From a virus: a stretch of 27,767 nt of DNA. Position numbers and translations under genes: made by a program. The notes under the pieces are model-generated. The model was not told where the DNA came from. It saw only the letters and a list, made by a program, of their open reading frames with translations, and searched no databases. The stretch lies in IMG/VR virus record IMGVR_UViG_3300046006_005023, positions 1 through 27,767 of that record. One strand, given 5' to 3'. Of the stretch, positions 1 through 7,454 are shown piece after piece (position 1 is the stretch's first letter; every line of letters starts with the position of its first letter).

Positions 1-61
1 AAAACTCATCAAATATATAAAAGCGATTAATGAATCTTTGTGATTTTTCATATATAATTGC

Positions 62-442
62 ATGAAAAGCTTTAGCCAATTTATTGATTTGATAAAAGAA
101 GATGCACCACCACCTCCACCACCTCCTGCTGGCGGTGCGGCTCCACCACCTCCTGCTGGCGGTGGAATGCCACCTATGGGCGGTGGAATGCCACCTATGG
201 GCGGTGGAGCGCCACCTATGGGCGGTGGAGCGCCACCTATGGGTGGTGGAATGCCGGGAGGTGCGCCAACTGGAAAAAGTGTTGCAAAAAAAATAAAAAC
301 CTCTGATGTTTGGTCTTCTTTAAGAAATATGTTTAAAGCACAAGATGGCGAAACAACAGACAAAAAAGAGCAGCCAAACCAACCAAAAGATCAGCCAGAG
401 CAACCAAAAGAGCAACCAAAAGAAATAGAACAACCTAAATAG
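62..442 (+). CDS. Small Pro/Gly/Met-rich protein with capsid-targeting-like N-terminus
   Basis: This 126-residue protein has three parts. The N-terminus is short and amphipathic (F4, F7, I8, L10, I11) and ends in I11-K-E13. A low-complexity block of poly-proline and PPMGGG repeats follows to about residue 70, and a charged tail with repeated QPK/QPE units closes it. The N-terminus resembles the capsid-targeting sequences of T4 internal head proteins, which the prohead protease gp21 cuts after (L/I)-X-E; that is a family analogy, not proof. Two other genes here (at 9092 and 26622) have the same plan. No clear Shine-Dalgarno sequence precedes the ATG; an AT-rich TATATAATT run lies just upstream. 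The protein is probably disordered after cleavage. Function is unknown; a packaged or virion-associated protein is the best inference. Confidence 0.7.
   Translation: MKSFSQFIDLIKEDAPPPPPPPAGGAAPPPPAGGGMPPMGGGMPPMGGGAPPMGGGAPPMGGGMPGGAPTGKSVAKKIKTSDVWSSLRNMFKAQDGETTDKKEQPNQPKDQPEQPKEQPKEIEQPK
176..259 (+). repeat. 21-bp tandem repeat, four copies, in the P/G-rich gene
   Basis: Four head-to-tail 21-bp units start at 176, 197, 218 and 239. Each encodes M-G-G-G-(M/A)-P-P, with the fourth unit diverging at its end. Copies 1 and 2 match each other and copies 3 and 4 share most bases, so recent unit duplication or slippage is likely. A related C/T-rich PPPPAGG duplication lies just upstream (about 115-165). 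Confidence 0.9.
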
Positions 443-497
443 CATTGATTTATATCCATTTTTAGTTTAGTTTATAAAACTAATGGAGATTTTATCA

Positions 498-1556
498 ATG
501 AATGAAGTTTTGCTTTTTACAGATATCCATATACACCCACACAAAAGAAGAAATGAGAGACTGGAAGATTGTCTCAAGGTTCTTGATTGGGTTTTTGAAA
601 CCGCAGAAAAAAGAAAAATAAAATCAATTCTATTTGGTGGAGATCTTTTTCATGATCGCCAGAAAATAGATGTTTACACATACCAAAAAACTTTTGAAAT
701 TTTACAGAAGTGGCTGAAAAAAGATATTTTTCATTTATATCTTGTTTTGGGAAATCATGACCTTTGGTTCAACGACCAAACTTCCATCAGTAGTGTCACT
801 CCTTTGTCGTCTTTGCCAAATGTTAAAGTTATTGATAAGCCTCTTAGGTTGAATATAGAGGAAAGTCTATGGGATATGATTCCTTTTACGCATGATCCAA
901 TTAGTGCAATAACAAAACTCGATAGTGAAAATGGAGATCCAAAGTACGCTCTTGGTCATTTGGCTATTGATGGTGCTATTTTACATGGAAGTTCAATTGC
1001 AGATGTTGCAATAGAGCATGATGGCGAGATGGTAAAGATTAGCCCAAATTTGTTTAAAAAGTACAAACATGTATATCTTGGTCATTATCATTGCTCTCAA
1101 GTTCTGGAGCCTAATGTTGAATACATTGGTTCTCCTCTTGAACTTTCTTTTGGAGAGGCATTCCAAGAAAAACATATTATTATTTTAAATTGTAAGAGTG
1201 GGAAAAAAGAATATATAACAAATGATTTTTCGCCAAAACACCTTGTCATATCTCCAGAGGACATAGAAAAATATGATTTAGATAAGAATTTCGTTCGAGT
1301 TGTTGTAGATGATATCTCCGCCACAGATTTGTTGGATATGCGTAAAGACATATCTAAGGATAAAAATTTGGGAAGTCTTGAAATTAGACAACAGAAAAGA
1401 AAAATTGATATTGATTCTATTGATAATGCAAAGGCAATAATATTTAAAGAAGACGAAATGATCACTCAGTATGTTGACATTGTTGGCACTGGCGATCTTG
1501 ATAGAGATAAGCTTATACAGATTGGAAAAATCATTTGCGAGAAGGAGATAAGTTGA
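498..1556 (+). CDS. 47: Recombination nuclease subunit gp47-like (SbcD/Mre11 family)
   Basis: This is a metallophosphoesterase of the SbcD/Mre11/T4 gp47 family. It is the nuclease subunit that works with gp46 to resect DNA ends for recombination-dependent replication. The conserved motifs are in order: T8-D9-x-H11, G47-G48-D49, G85-N-H-D88 and G195-H-x-H198. The length of 352 residues is close to T4 gp47 (about 340). The ATG at 498 is preferred over the in-frame ATG at 483 because GGAGA at 485-489 sits 8 nt upstream of 498, whereas 483 overlaps that site. The 3' end overlaps the TTG start of the next gene (TTGA at 1553-1556). The partner gp46-like gene lies two genes downstream. Confidence 0.92.
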   Translation: MNEVLLFTDIHIHPHKRRNERLEDCLKVLDWVFETAEKRKIKSILFGGDLFHDRQKIDVYTYQKTFEILQKWLKKDIFHLYLVLGNHDLWFNDQTSISSVTPLSSLPNVKVIDKPLRLNIEESLWDMIPFTHDPISAITKLDSENGDPKYALGHLAIDGAILHGSSIADVAIEHDGEMVKISPNLFKKYKHVYLGHYHCSQVLEPNVEYIGSPLELSFGEAFQEKHIIILNCKSGKKEYITNDFSPKHLVISPEDIEKYDLDKNFVRVVVDDISATDLLDMRKDISKDKNLGSLEIRQQKRKIDIDSIDNAKAIIFKEDEMITQYVDIVGTGDLDRDKLIQIGKIICEKEIS

Positions 1557-2260
1557 ATAAATTTTTAGTATCTTCATTTGATGAAGCTTATTTTGTGAAA
1601 TATGGCATTTCTTGGTTTGCATCCCTCAAGGAAATTGCAAATTTTGATGGCATGGTTATTTTGCTTGCCTTTGACATCGAAAATCAAAAAATTATAGATG
1701 TTTTAAAATTAAACAATATCGTTGTTCTGTCTAAGAAAAATGTCACTGATAAAAGACGAGAGGTATTTGATACCATCTCTGAGTTACAGGCTCATAGTCA
1801 AGGAATGTTTTCTTATTTTGACATAGATGGTTATTTCAATGATGACATCTCTGATTTATTTGAAATAAAAACTGATGAATACTTAATGTTTGCCAGTGAT
1901 TATAACATGGGCTTTTGTTATGGTTCTAACTTTGGATGGCAAATGTATCGTGACTATAGAACCTTTGAAAAGTTCTTTCAATTTGAACATTCCATATCTG
2001 GTTTTGTCAATTTCAATAAAAGAATAGCTCAGATCGATAATATTTGGAATTGCTTAGAACCTAATAGATTGTCTTCTGATGTAAAGCCAAAATTTATTCA
2101 TTACAATCGTAGTATTAAGCAGGTTACTGATAATATCTCTGATCTGGACTTCTCCTTCCAAAAAAAATATCCAGACTTATATGAAAAGTGGCAATTTGAA
2201 TTTTATGGTCATCCAAAGACAACTATGAAAAATTTTCTTGTAAGGAAGAAAAGTAATTGA
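1553..2260 (+). CDS. Glycosyltransferase-like protein (GT-A type), TTG start
   Basis: This 235-residue protein looks like a GT-A nucleotide-sugar transferase. It has an early beta-strand/helix region, then an F-D90-I-D92-G motif that fits the metal-binding DxD, and a late KFIHYN segment where these families often have a metal/substrate-binding His. The acceptor is unknown. The start is TTG at 1553: AAGGAG at 1542-1547 has ideal spacing, and the TTG overlaps the stop of the gp47-like gene as TTGA. A longer reading from a TTG at 1535 would place the start upstream of that ribosome-binding site. The gene forms one unit with 47, the next transferase and 46. The family call rests on motif recognition only. 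Confidence 0.65.
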   Translation: MNKFLVSSFDEAYFVKYGISWFASLKEIANFDGMVILLAFDIENQKIIDVLKLNNIVVLSKKNVTDKRREVFDTISELQAHSQGMFSYFDIDGYFNDDISDLFEIKTDEYLMFASDYNMGFCYGSNFGWQMYRDYRTFEKFFQFEHSISGFVNFNKRIAQIDNIWNCLEPNRLSSDVKPKFIHYNRSIKQVTDNISDLDFSFQKKYPDLYEKWQFEFYGHPKTTMKNFLVRKKSN

Positions 2261-3033
2261 ACCTATATCTAACTTGGGCTAACAATATTGATGATCTTAA
2301 TTGGAATCAATATCAGGTTTACTTTTCATCTATATCTAAAATAAAATTCAATAATAAATTTATTTGTTTGACGGATGGGATTGATTCTAAATACATATCA
2401 AAAATTGAGGAATATGGTTGTGAAATAATAACCGAACCTCGAAAAAATAAAAAAATATTTACAAATCGTTGGCATTCTTTTTGGAAATATTTATCTAAAT
2501 CTAATTGTGACAAGGTAATCATTACTGACTCTAGAGATATTCTTTTCCAGCACGACCCATTCTCATATTGTCCAGAATTTGCAGTTGGAGTTTGTTGTGA
2601 GGGATTTGAGCATCAATCATCTTCATTCAATATGATTGATCAAATGAATTTGCAAAAAAATCAAATGGATTTAGAAAATTACACAGATTGGTGTGTAGTT
2701 AATGGTGGTGTTTGTATTTCTTACAGAAAAAACATCATTGATTTTTGTTTTTTGATGTGGTCAAACTGCCTCGGAAGACCATTTTGTACAGACCAAGCGG
2801 TTTTAAATTTTATTTATAACAATCTTAAATCTACCGGAAAGATGCATTTATTCGATCCTCGAAAAGATAGCTTTTGTCTCACTGGCGAAGCAGAAAAAGA
2901 ATTTTTGCTTCCTTATGATGTACAAATGATTGATGGATTGGTTGAAAATCAAAAAAAAGATAGGTTTTGCGTTTTTCATCAATGGGATCGAACAAAATTT
3001 TCAAATCAAATCTTGAAAAGATTTATAAAATAA
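2257..3033 (+). CDS. Second glycosyltransferase-like protein, TTG start
   Basis: This 258-residue protein also has features of a nucleotide-diphospho-sugar transferase. The T90-D91-S-R-D94 motif ending a hydrophobic strand (VIITDSRDILF) fits the metal-binding acidic motif, and a later CTDQAVLNF segment resembles the acceptor-side aspartate region of GT8-like enzymes. The TTG at 2257 overlaps the stop of the previous gene (TTGA at 2257-2260) and is preceded by AAGGAAG at 2242-2248. It is not an obvious copy of the upstream gene. Two sugar-transferase genes between 47 and 46 recall T4, where from memory the DNA alpha-glucosyltransferase gene lies near 47. Substrate and acceptor are unknown. Confidence 0.6.
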   Translation: MNLYLTWANNIDDLNWNQYQVYFSSISKIKFNNKFICLTDGIDSKYISKIEEYGCEIITEPRKNKKIFTNRWHSFWKYLSKSNCDKVIITDSRDILFQHDPFSYCPEFAVGVCCEGFEHQSSSFNMIDQMNLQKNQMDLENYTDWCVVNGGVCISYRKNIIDFCFLMWSNCLGRPFCTDQAVLNFIYNNLKSTGKMHLFDPRKDSFCLTGEAEKEFLLPYDVQMIDGLVENQKKDRFCVFHQWDRTKFSNQILKRFIK

Positions 3034-3047
3034 ATTATCCTTACAGA

Positions 3048-5072
3048 ATGAAAAGTTTAAAATTTAAATATCTGACTGCTAAGAATTTTTTGTGTTTTGG
3101 ACCCAAAGGTATCGAATTAAAATTCGATGACTATGGATCTATCGTTTTCATCAGAGGTGAAAATAGAGATGTCAAAAAAACAGAAGAAAGCCCTACTTGC
3201 GATGAAGTAAAGATAAGTTCTAATGGCTCTGGAAAGAGCAGCATTCAAGAAATTATCTCTTATGGGTTGTATGGAAAGACAATTAAGAAGCCTTCAGCAA
3301 TAACCAAAGATGGTGTTATCAACAATCTTGTTGGTAAAAACTGTATGGTTGAATTGCAATGGGGCAATTACAGAATTGTTCGATGTCGAAAAAAGAATTC
3401 TTTGCAATTTTGGGAAAGTGAATCACAAGAATGGAATGATACCACCGAAATAACAACTGGCAGTATGGATGAAACTCAAGTCTTAATTGAAGACTCCATA
3501 GGCTTGTCTTATGAGGCATTTGTAAATATATGTATATTCACAGATGACCAGTCATCGTCATTTTTAGAAGCTAATGCTGCATTAAAAAGAGAAATTGTTG
3601 AAAACCTTTTGGCTCTTTCCTCTTATCGTGAAAAACAAGAAAGAGCAAAAAAGTTTGTTTCTGAAACAACAGCAAACATAAAGATGTTAACTAGAGAGTA
3701 TGATATTCTTCGAACTAACGAAGATCAATCGAAAAGGCGATTACAACAAGCAGAACAAAAAGAATCAGATTGGAAGAGAACTAAGAAATCAGAAGTTGAT
3801 AATTTACAAAAATCATTAGATGATAAAAAAGAAAAATTAGGAAAAACATCTCATGGAGCAGAATTGCTTGCCTATCAAGATGCACAAAAAACAATACAAG
3901 AATCATCTAAAATTATTGATGAATTAGATAAATTGATTGAAGATGAACAAGGAAAAATAAAGTTAGCCAAAGAAAAAGAAGAAAAGATACGAGAAGTTGC
4001 TTTGGAATTAAGATCCAAAGGAGAAGAAATAAAGCTTGGAGTAAATACACATCGTAGATTTATAGAAAATAAAAAACAACACATAGCATCATTGGGTTCT
4101 AACGAACATGGATCAACCTGCGATCATTGTTATGGAGTTATTGATTCTAAAAATATCAAAAGAGTTATAGATGAAGATCAAAAAGAAATAGACGAAGCAA
4201 ATAGAGACTTGTCTGTCCTAATCACCAGTGCCAGTGAACTCTCAACAAAAATGCAAGATATTGCAGATAAACAAAATAAGATAAAAGAATTTATTTCTAC
4301 AAAAGAATCTTTATCAAATAGCCATATAACAAAGATAAAATTAGAAAGAAATAAAATATCAGTTGCAATGAAGGTTAAGGAACCAAAGGCTGATAGCTAC
4401 GAATTGCTTATGGAGCAGGAGATATCACAAATAAGAGATTCAATCACTGCAAAAAACGAAGAATTAAATGGCAAAAGTCCATTTGAAGATATCATCGTTT
4501 CTGAAAAAGAATTTGTAAAGACTAACGAAGAATCATGTCAAGAAAAGTCGAAATCTATTAAAGAATCAGAAGACAATCTGAAATATTATCAATATTGGCA
4601 AGCTGGATTTGGAGAAAAAGGAATTAGAAAGATAGTTGTTGATGGAATTATACCACAACTCAACAACAGAATTGCTTATTGGTTGCAATTCTTGATTGAT
4701 AATAAGCTTACACTTAAGTTTGATAATGAATTTAATGAAACGATAGAACGAAATCCACAAAATGGCGATCCGTATATTTACCATGCAATGTCTGCTGGTC
4801 AGCGTAGAAGATTAAATCTTGCCGTTTCTCAGGCATTTGCAGACATCATGATGATTAGTTGTGGAACCATACCATCCATTGTTTTCTTGGACGAAGTTAC
4901 AACAAATATTGATCCGTTAGGCGTACAAGGGATTTACAATATGATTCAGGAACTGTCACAAGAAAAGCAAGTATTTATTACGACTCATGATAAAGATTTG
5001 ATAAAAATGCTGGAAACTGCTGATACTATAAATTTGATACATGAAGATGGTTTTACAATTTTAAATAAATAG
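3048..5072 (+). CDS. 46: Recombination ATPase subunit gp46-like (SbcC/Rad50 family)
   Basis: This 674-residue SMC-like ATPase pairs with gp47 in end resection and recombination-dependent replication. Walker A is N59-G-S-G-K63-S64. A long central coiled coil flanks a zinc hook C358-D-H-C361. The ABC signature S582-A-G-Q-R and Walker B with D615-E616 follow, then an H-loop THD. It is longer than T4 gp46 (560 residues), mostly in the coiled coil. Between the first strands and Walker A is a roughly 20-residue insertion after GENRD. The ATG at 3048 begins directly before the N-terminal strand; a TTG 27 codons upstream lies inside the previous gene and adds residues unlike the family, so it was rejected. 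No strong Shine-Dalgarno is visible. Confidence 0.93.
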   Translation: MKSLKFKYLTAKNFLCFGPKGIELKFDDYGSIVFIRGENRDVKKTEESPTCDEVKISSNGSGKSSIQEIISYGLYGKTIKKPSAITKDGVINNLVGKNCMVELQWGNYRIVRCRKKNSLQFWESESQEWNDTTEITTGSMDETQVLIEDSIGLSYEAFVNICIFTDDQSSSFLEANAALKREIVENLLALSSYREKQERAKKFVSETTANIKMLTREYDILRTNEDQSKRRLQQAEQKESDWKRTKKSEVDNLQKSLDDKKEKLGKTSHGAELLAYQDAQKTIQESSKIIDELDKLIEDEQGKIKLAKEKEEKIREVALELRSKGEEIKLGVNTHRRFIENKKQHIASLGSNEHGSTCDHCYGVIDSKNIKRVIDEDQKEIDEANRDLSVLITSASELSTKMQDIADKQNKIKEFISTKESLSNSHITKIKLERNKISVAMKVKEPKADSYELLMEQEISQIRDSITAKNEELNGKSPFEDIIVSEKEFVKTNEESCQEKSKSIKESEDNLKYYQYWQAGFGEKGIRKIVVDGIIPQLNNRIAYWLQFLIDNKLTLKFDNEFNETIERNPQNGDPYIYHAMSAGQRRRLNLAVSQAFADIMMISCGTIPSIVFLDEVTTNIDPLGVQGIYNMIQELSQEKQVFITTHDKDLIKMLETADTINLIHEDGFTILNK

Positions 5073-5143
5073 TTTTTTTTGAAAAAAATTCAACCTTCTT
5101 TCTTACATATATTCCCAACACAATTAAATTAAAGAGGCATCAA

Positions 5144-7396
5144 ATGTCAACTAAAGCATTGTCGGATTATACATTCGTTTCTCGTTATGCTCGTTATAAC
5201 AAAGAATTAGGAAGAAGAGAAACTTGGCATGAAGCTATTGAGCGTGTCAAAAACATGCATTTGACAAAATTTCCCATGGTTGCAGATGAGATAAATTTCG
5301 CATTTGAGCATGTTCATAATAAAGTGGCACTTGGAAGTCAAAGAGCATTGCAGTTTGGTGGAACTCCAATTTTGAAAAAAGAAGCTAGAATTTATAATTG
5401 TTCTGCTGGTTATTGTGATCGACCTAGTTTTTTTCAAGAAGCGATTTGGCTTTTGCTTTGCGGTTGTGGTGTTGGCGTTAGCGTGACTAAAAATCATGTT
5501 GATAAAATGCCTAATTTCCACAATGGTTTGAAAAGTGCAAAAGATTTTTCCGAAGAAAAGATTTACGAAATAGAAGATTCAATAGAAGGATGGGCGGATG
5601 CATTTGGTGTTTTACTTGCGTCTTATTTGCCACATTTGCAATTTCATGAATATTATGGGAAAAGAGTATCTTTCAATTATTCCAAAATAAGACCTCAAGG
5701 TTCGCCTTTGTCTTATGGAATTGGAAAAGCTCCGGGTCCTAAACCTTTGGAAAATAGTTTAGAAAAATGCCGTTCATTAATGAATAATTGTTTGGAATTG
5801 AATCTTAGAAAAATTAGACCAATAGATTGCATGGATTATCTTTTGCATGCAAGTGATTGCGTTCTTAGCGGTGGAATTAGAAGATCTGCTGTTATTGTTT
5901 TGTTTTCTAAAGAAGACAATGAAATGATGACTGCAAAAACTGGGTCTTGGTATTATGAAAATCCACAAAGAGCTAGAAGCAATAATTCGGTTTTGCTAGA
6001 CAAAGCAACAACTACATTTGAAGAATATCACAAATTATTTGAATCAACCAAACAATTTGGAGAGCCGGGAATTGTTTGGACGGATTGTGTTAACGAACAA
6101 TTATTTAATCCTTGCAACGAAATTAGTTTGCGTGGATATGACGAATTTGGAAACTCTGGATTCCAATTTTGTAATTTGACTGAAATAAATGGAAGCAAAT
6201 TAACATCAAAAGAAAATTTTGCTTTGGCTGTAAGAGTTGCTTCTATAATTGGAACTTTGCAATCTGGATATACAAAGTTTGATTATTTGGGTTCTATAAG
6301 TGAAAGCATAACAAAGAAAGAATCTTTGCTTGGTGTTTCGATCACAGGCATGATGGATAATCCTAAGATTTGCTTTGATCCTTCTATTCAGAGAGAAATG
6401 GCTGGATTGGTATTAGAAGTAAATGCTGATATTGCAAATAAGATTGGAATTAATTTATCAGCAAGAAGCACAACAGTAAAACCTGCTGGAACTACTTCTT
6501 GTATTTTACAAACATCGAGTGGTATTCATCCACATCATGCTGAAAGATATATCCGTAGAGTTCAAAGTAACGCTATGGAAAATCCAATTCAACATTTCTC
6601 AACGATAAATCCAAGCGCAATAGATACATCGGTATGGAGTGCAAATGGAACAGACAAAGTTATAAGTTTTCTCATAGAGACTCATAAGGATGCTCTAACT
6701 AAAGCTAACATTGATGCGATTCAATTGCTTGAATATGTAAAACTCACACAAGAAAATTGGATTGAGAGTGGAAAAAGAAAAGAGATATGTGCTGCTCCTT
6801 GGTTGTCTCACAATGTTAGCAATACCATTAATGTTCATGATCATGAATGGTCAGCAGTTGAAAGCTTTATTTATGATAATAGAAAAAGTTTCGCTGGAAT
6901 ATCTTTGCTTGGTTCCACGGGAGATTTGGATTATCCACAAGCTCCATTCACGAGAGTTCTTACAGTTGACGAAATAGTCATTAAATATGGAAAAGGTTGC
7001 ATCTTTGCATCTGGATTGATTGTCGATGCACTTCATGCATTTCATAATAACTTATGGCGAGCTTGTGATGCTGCCTTGGGTGTTTTCGAGGTTCAAGAGC
7101 CAAAGGTTCCAGAAAAATTAAATGATGAAATAATGCAAAAATTACAATCAGAATGGGTTCATTGCAACTTACAAAAAGATTGGGTTAGAAGAGCAAAACA
7201 ATTTGCCGAAAGACATTTACAGAATAATGTCAAAGAACTTACTTATCTTTTGAAAGACATAAACAACAATAAATTATGGGAAGATTTGAGTAGAGTTTAC
7301 AAGGATGTAGATTATACTGCCATGTACGAAGAAGAAGATAACACTAAGCTTATGGAAAATGTTGCTTGTGCTGGAGGTGCGTGTCAATTATTTTAA
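5144..7396 (+). CDS. nrdJ: Adenosylcobalamin-dependent (class II) ribonucleotide reductase
   Basis: This 750-residue enzyme would reduce ribonucleoside triphosphates to deoxyribonucleotides using a B12-derived thiyl radical. Visible catalytic elements are C86 (RIYNCS), the N-P-C324-N-E326 radical cysteine and glutamate, C343 (FQFCN), a GGIRRSA segment, the VKPAGTT phosphate-binding loop, and the C-terminal redox pair C742/C747 (CAGGACQLF). The length matches the monomeric RTPR type (739 residues in Lactobacillus leichmannii). No NrdB radical-generating subunit or NrdG activase is in the window, consistent with class II. AGAGG precedes the ATG. The host would need to make or import cobalamin. 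CTP synthase follows 58 nt downstream, so both may form a nucleotide-supply unit. Confidence 0.87.
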   Translation: MSTKALSDYTFVSRYARYNKELGRRETWHEAIERVKNMHLTKFPMVADEINFAFEHVHNKVALGSQRALQFGGTPILKKEARIYNCSAGYCDRPSFFQEAIWLLLCGCGVGVSVTKNHVDKMPNFHNGLKSAKDFSEEKIYEIEDSIEGWADAFGVLLASYLPHLQFHEYYGKRVSFNYSKIRPQGSPLSYGIGKAPGPKPLENSLEKCRSLMNNCLELNLRKIRPIDCMDYLLHASDCVLSGGIRRSAVIVLFSKEDNEMMTAKTGSWYYENPQRARSNNSVLLDKATTTFEEYHKLFESTKQFGEPGIVWTDCVNEQLFNPCNEISLRGYDEFGNSGFQFCNLTEINGSKLTSKENFALAVRVASIIGTLQSGYTKFDYLGSISESITKKESLLGVSITGMMDNPKICFDPSIQREMAGLVLEVNADIANKIGINLSARSTTVKPAGTTSCILQTSSGIHPHHAERYIRRVQSNAMENPIQHFSTINPSAIDTSVWSANGTDKVISFLIETHKDALTKANIDAIQLLEYVKLTQENWIESGKRKEICAAPWLSHNVSNTINVHDHEWSAVESFIYDNRKSFAGISLLGSTGDLDYPQAPFTRVLTVDEIVIKYGKGCIFASGLIVDALHAFHNNLWRACDAALGVFEVQEPKVPEKLNDEIMQKLQSEWVHCNLQKDWVRRAKQFAERHLQNNVKELTYLLKDINNNKLWEDLSRVYKDVDYTAMYEEEDNTKLMENVACAGGACQLF

Positions 7397-7454
7397 TTTG
7401 GCATTTTTTTTAAGCTTACTCTAATAGAAAATATAGATTTAATGAGGCTTTAGA

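Noticed and set aside
102-296. His/Leu-rich ORF overlapping the P/G-rich gene
   Set aside because: It is an out-of-frame reading of the tandem repeats, giving meaningless HHHL and WAVE repeats.
1097-1622. Minus-strand ORFs opposite the gp47-like gene
   Set aside because: They are antisense shadows of a well-supported gene, with no ribosome-binding sites.
2967-3047. Upstream TTG extension of the gp46-like gene
   Set aside because: It lies inside the previous gene and adds 27 residues before the conserved N-terminal strand.
5073-5143. T8/A7 run after the gp46-like gene as a terminator
   Set aside because: It would make only an A-U stem with almost no loop; no GC stem is present, so no terminator is called.
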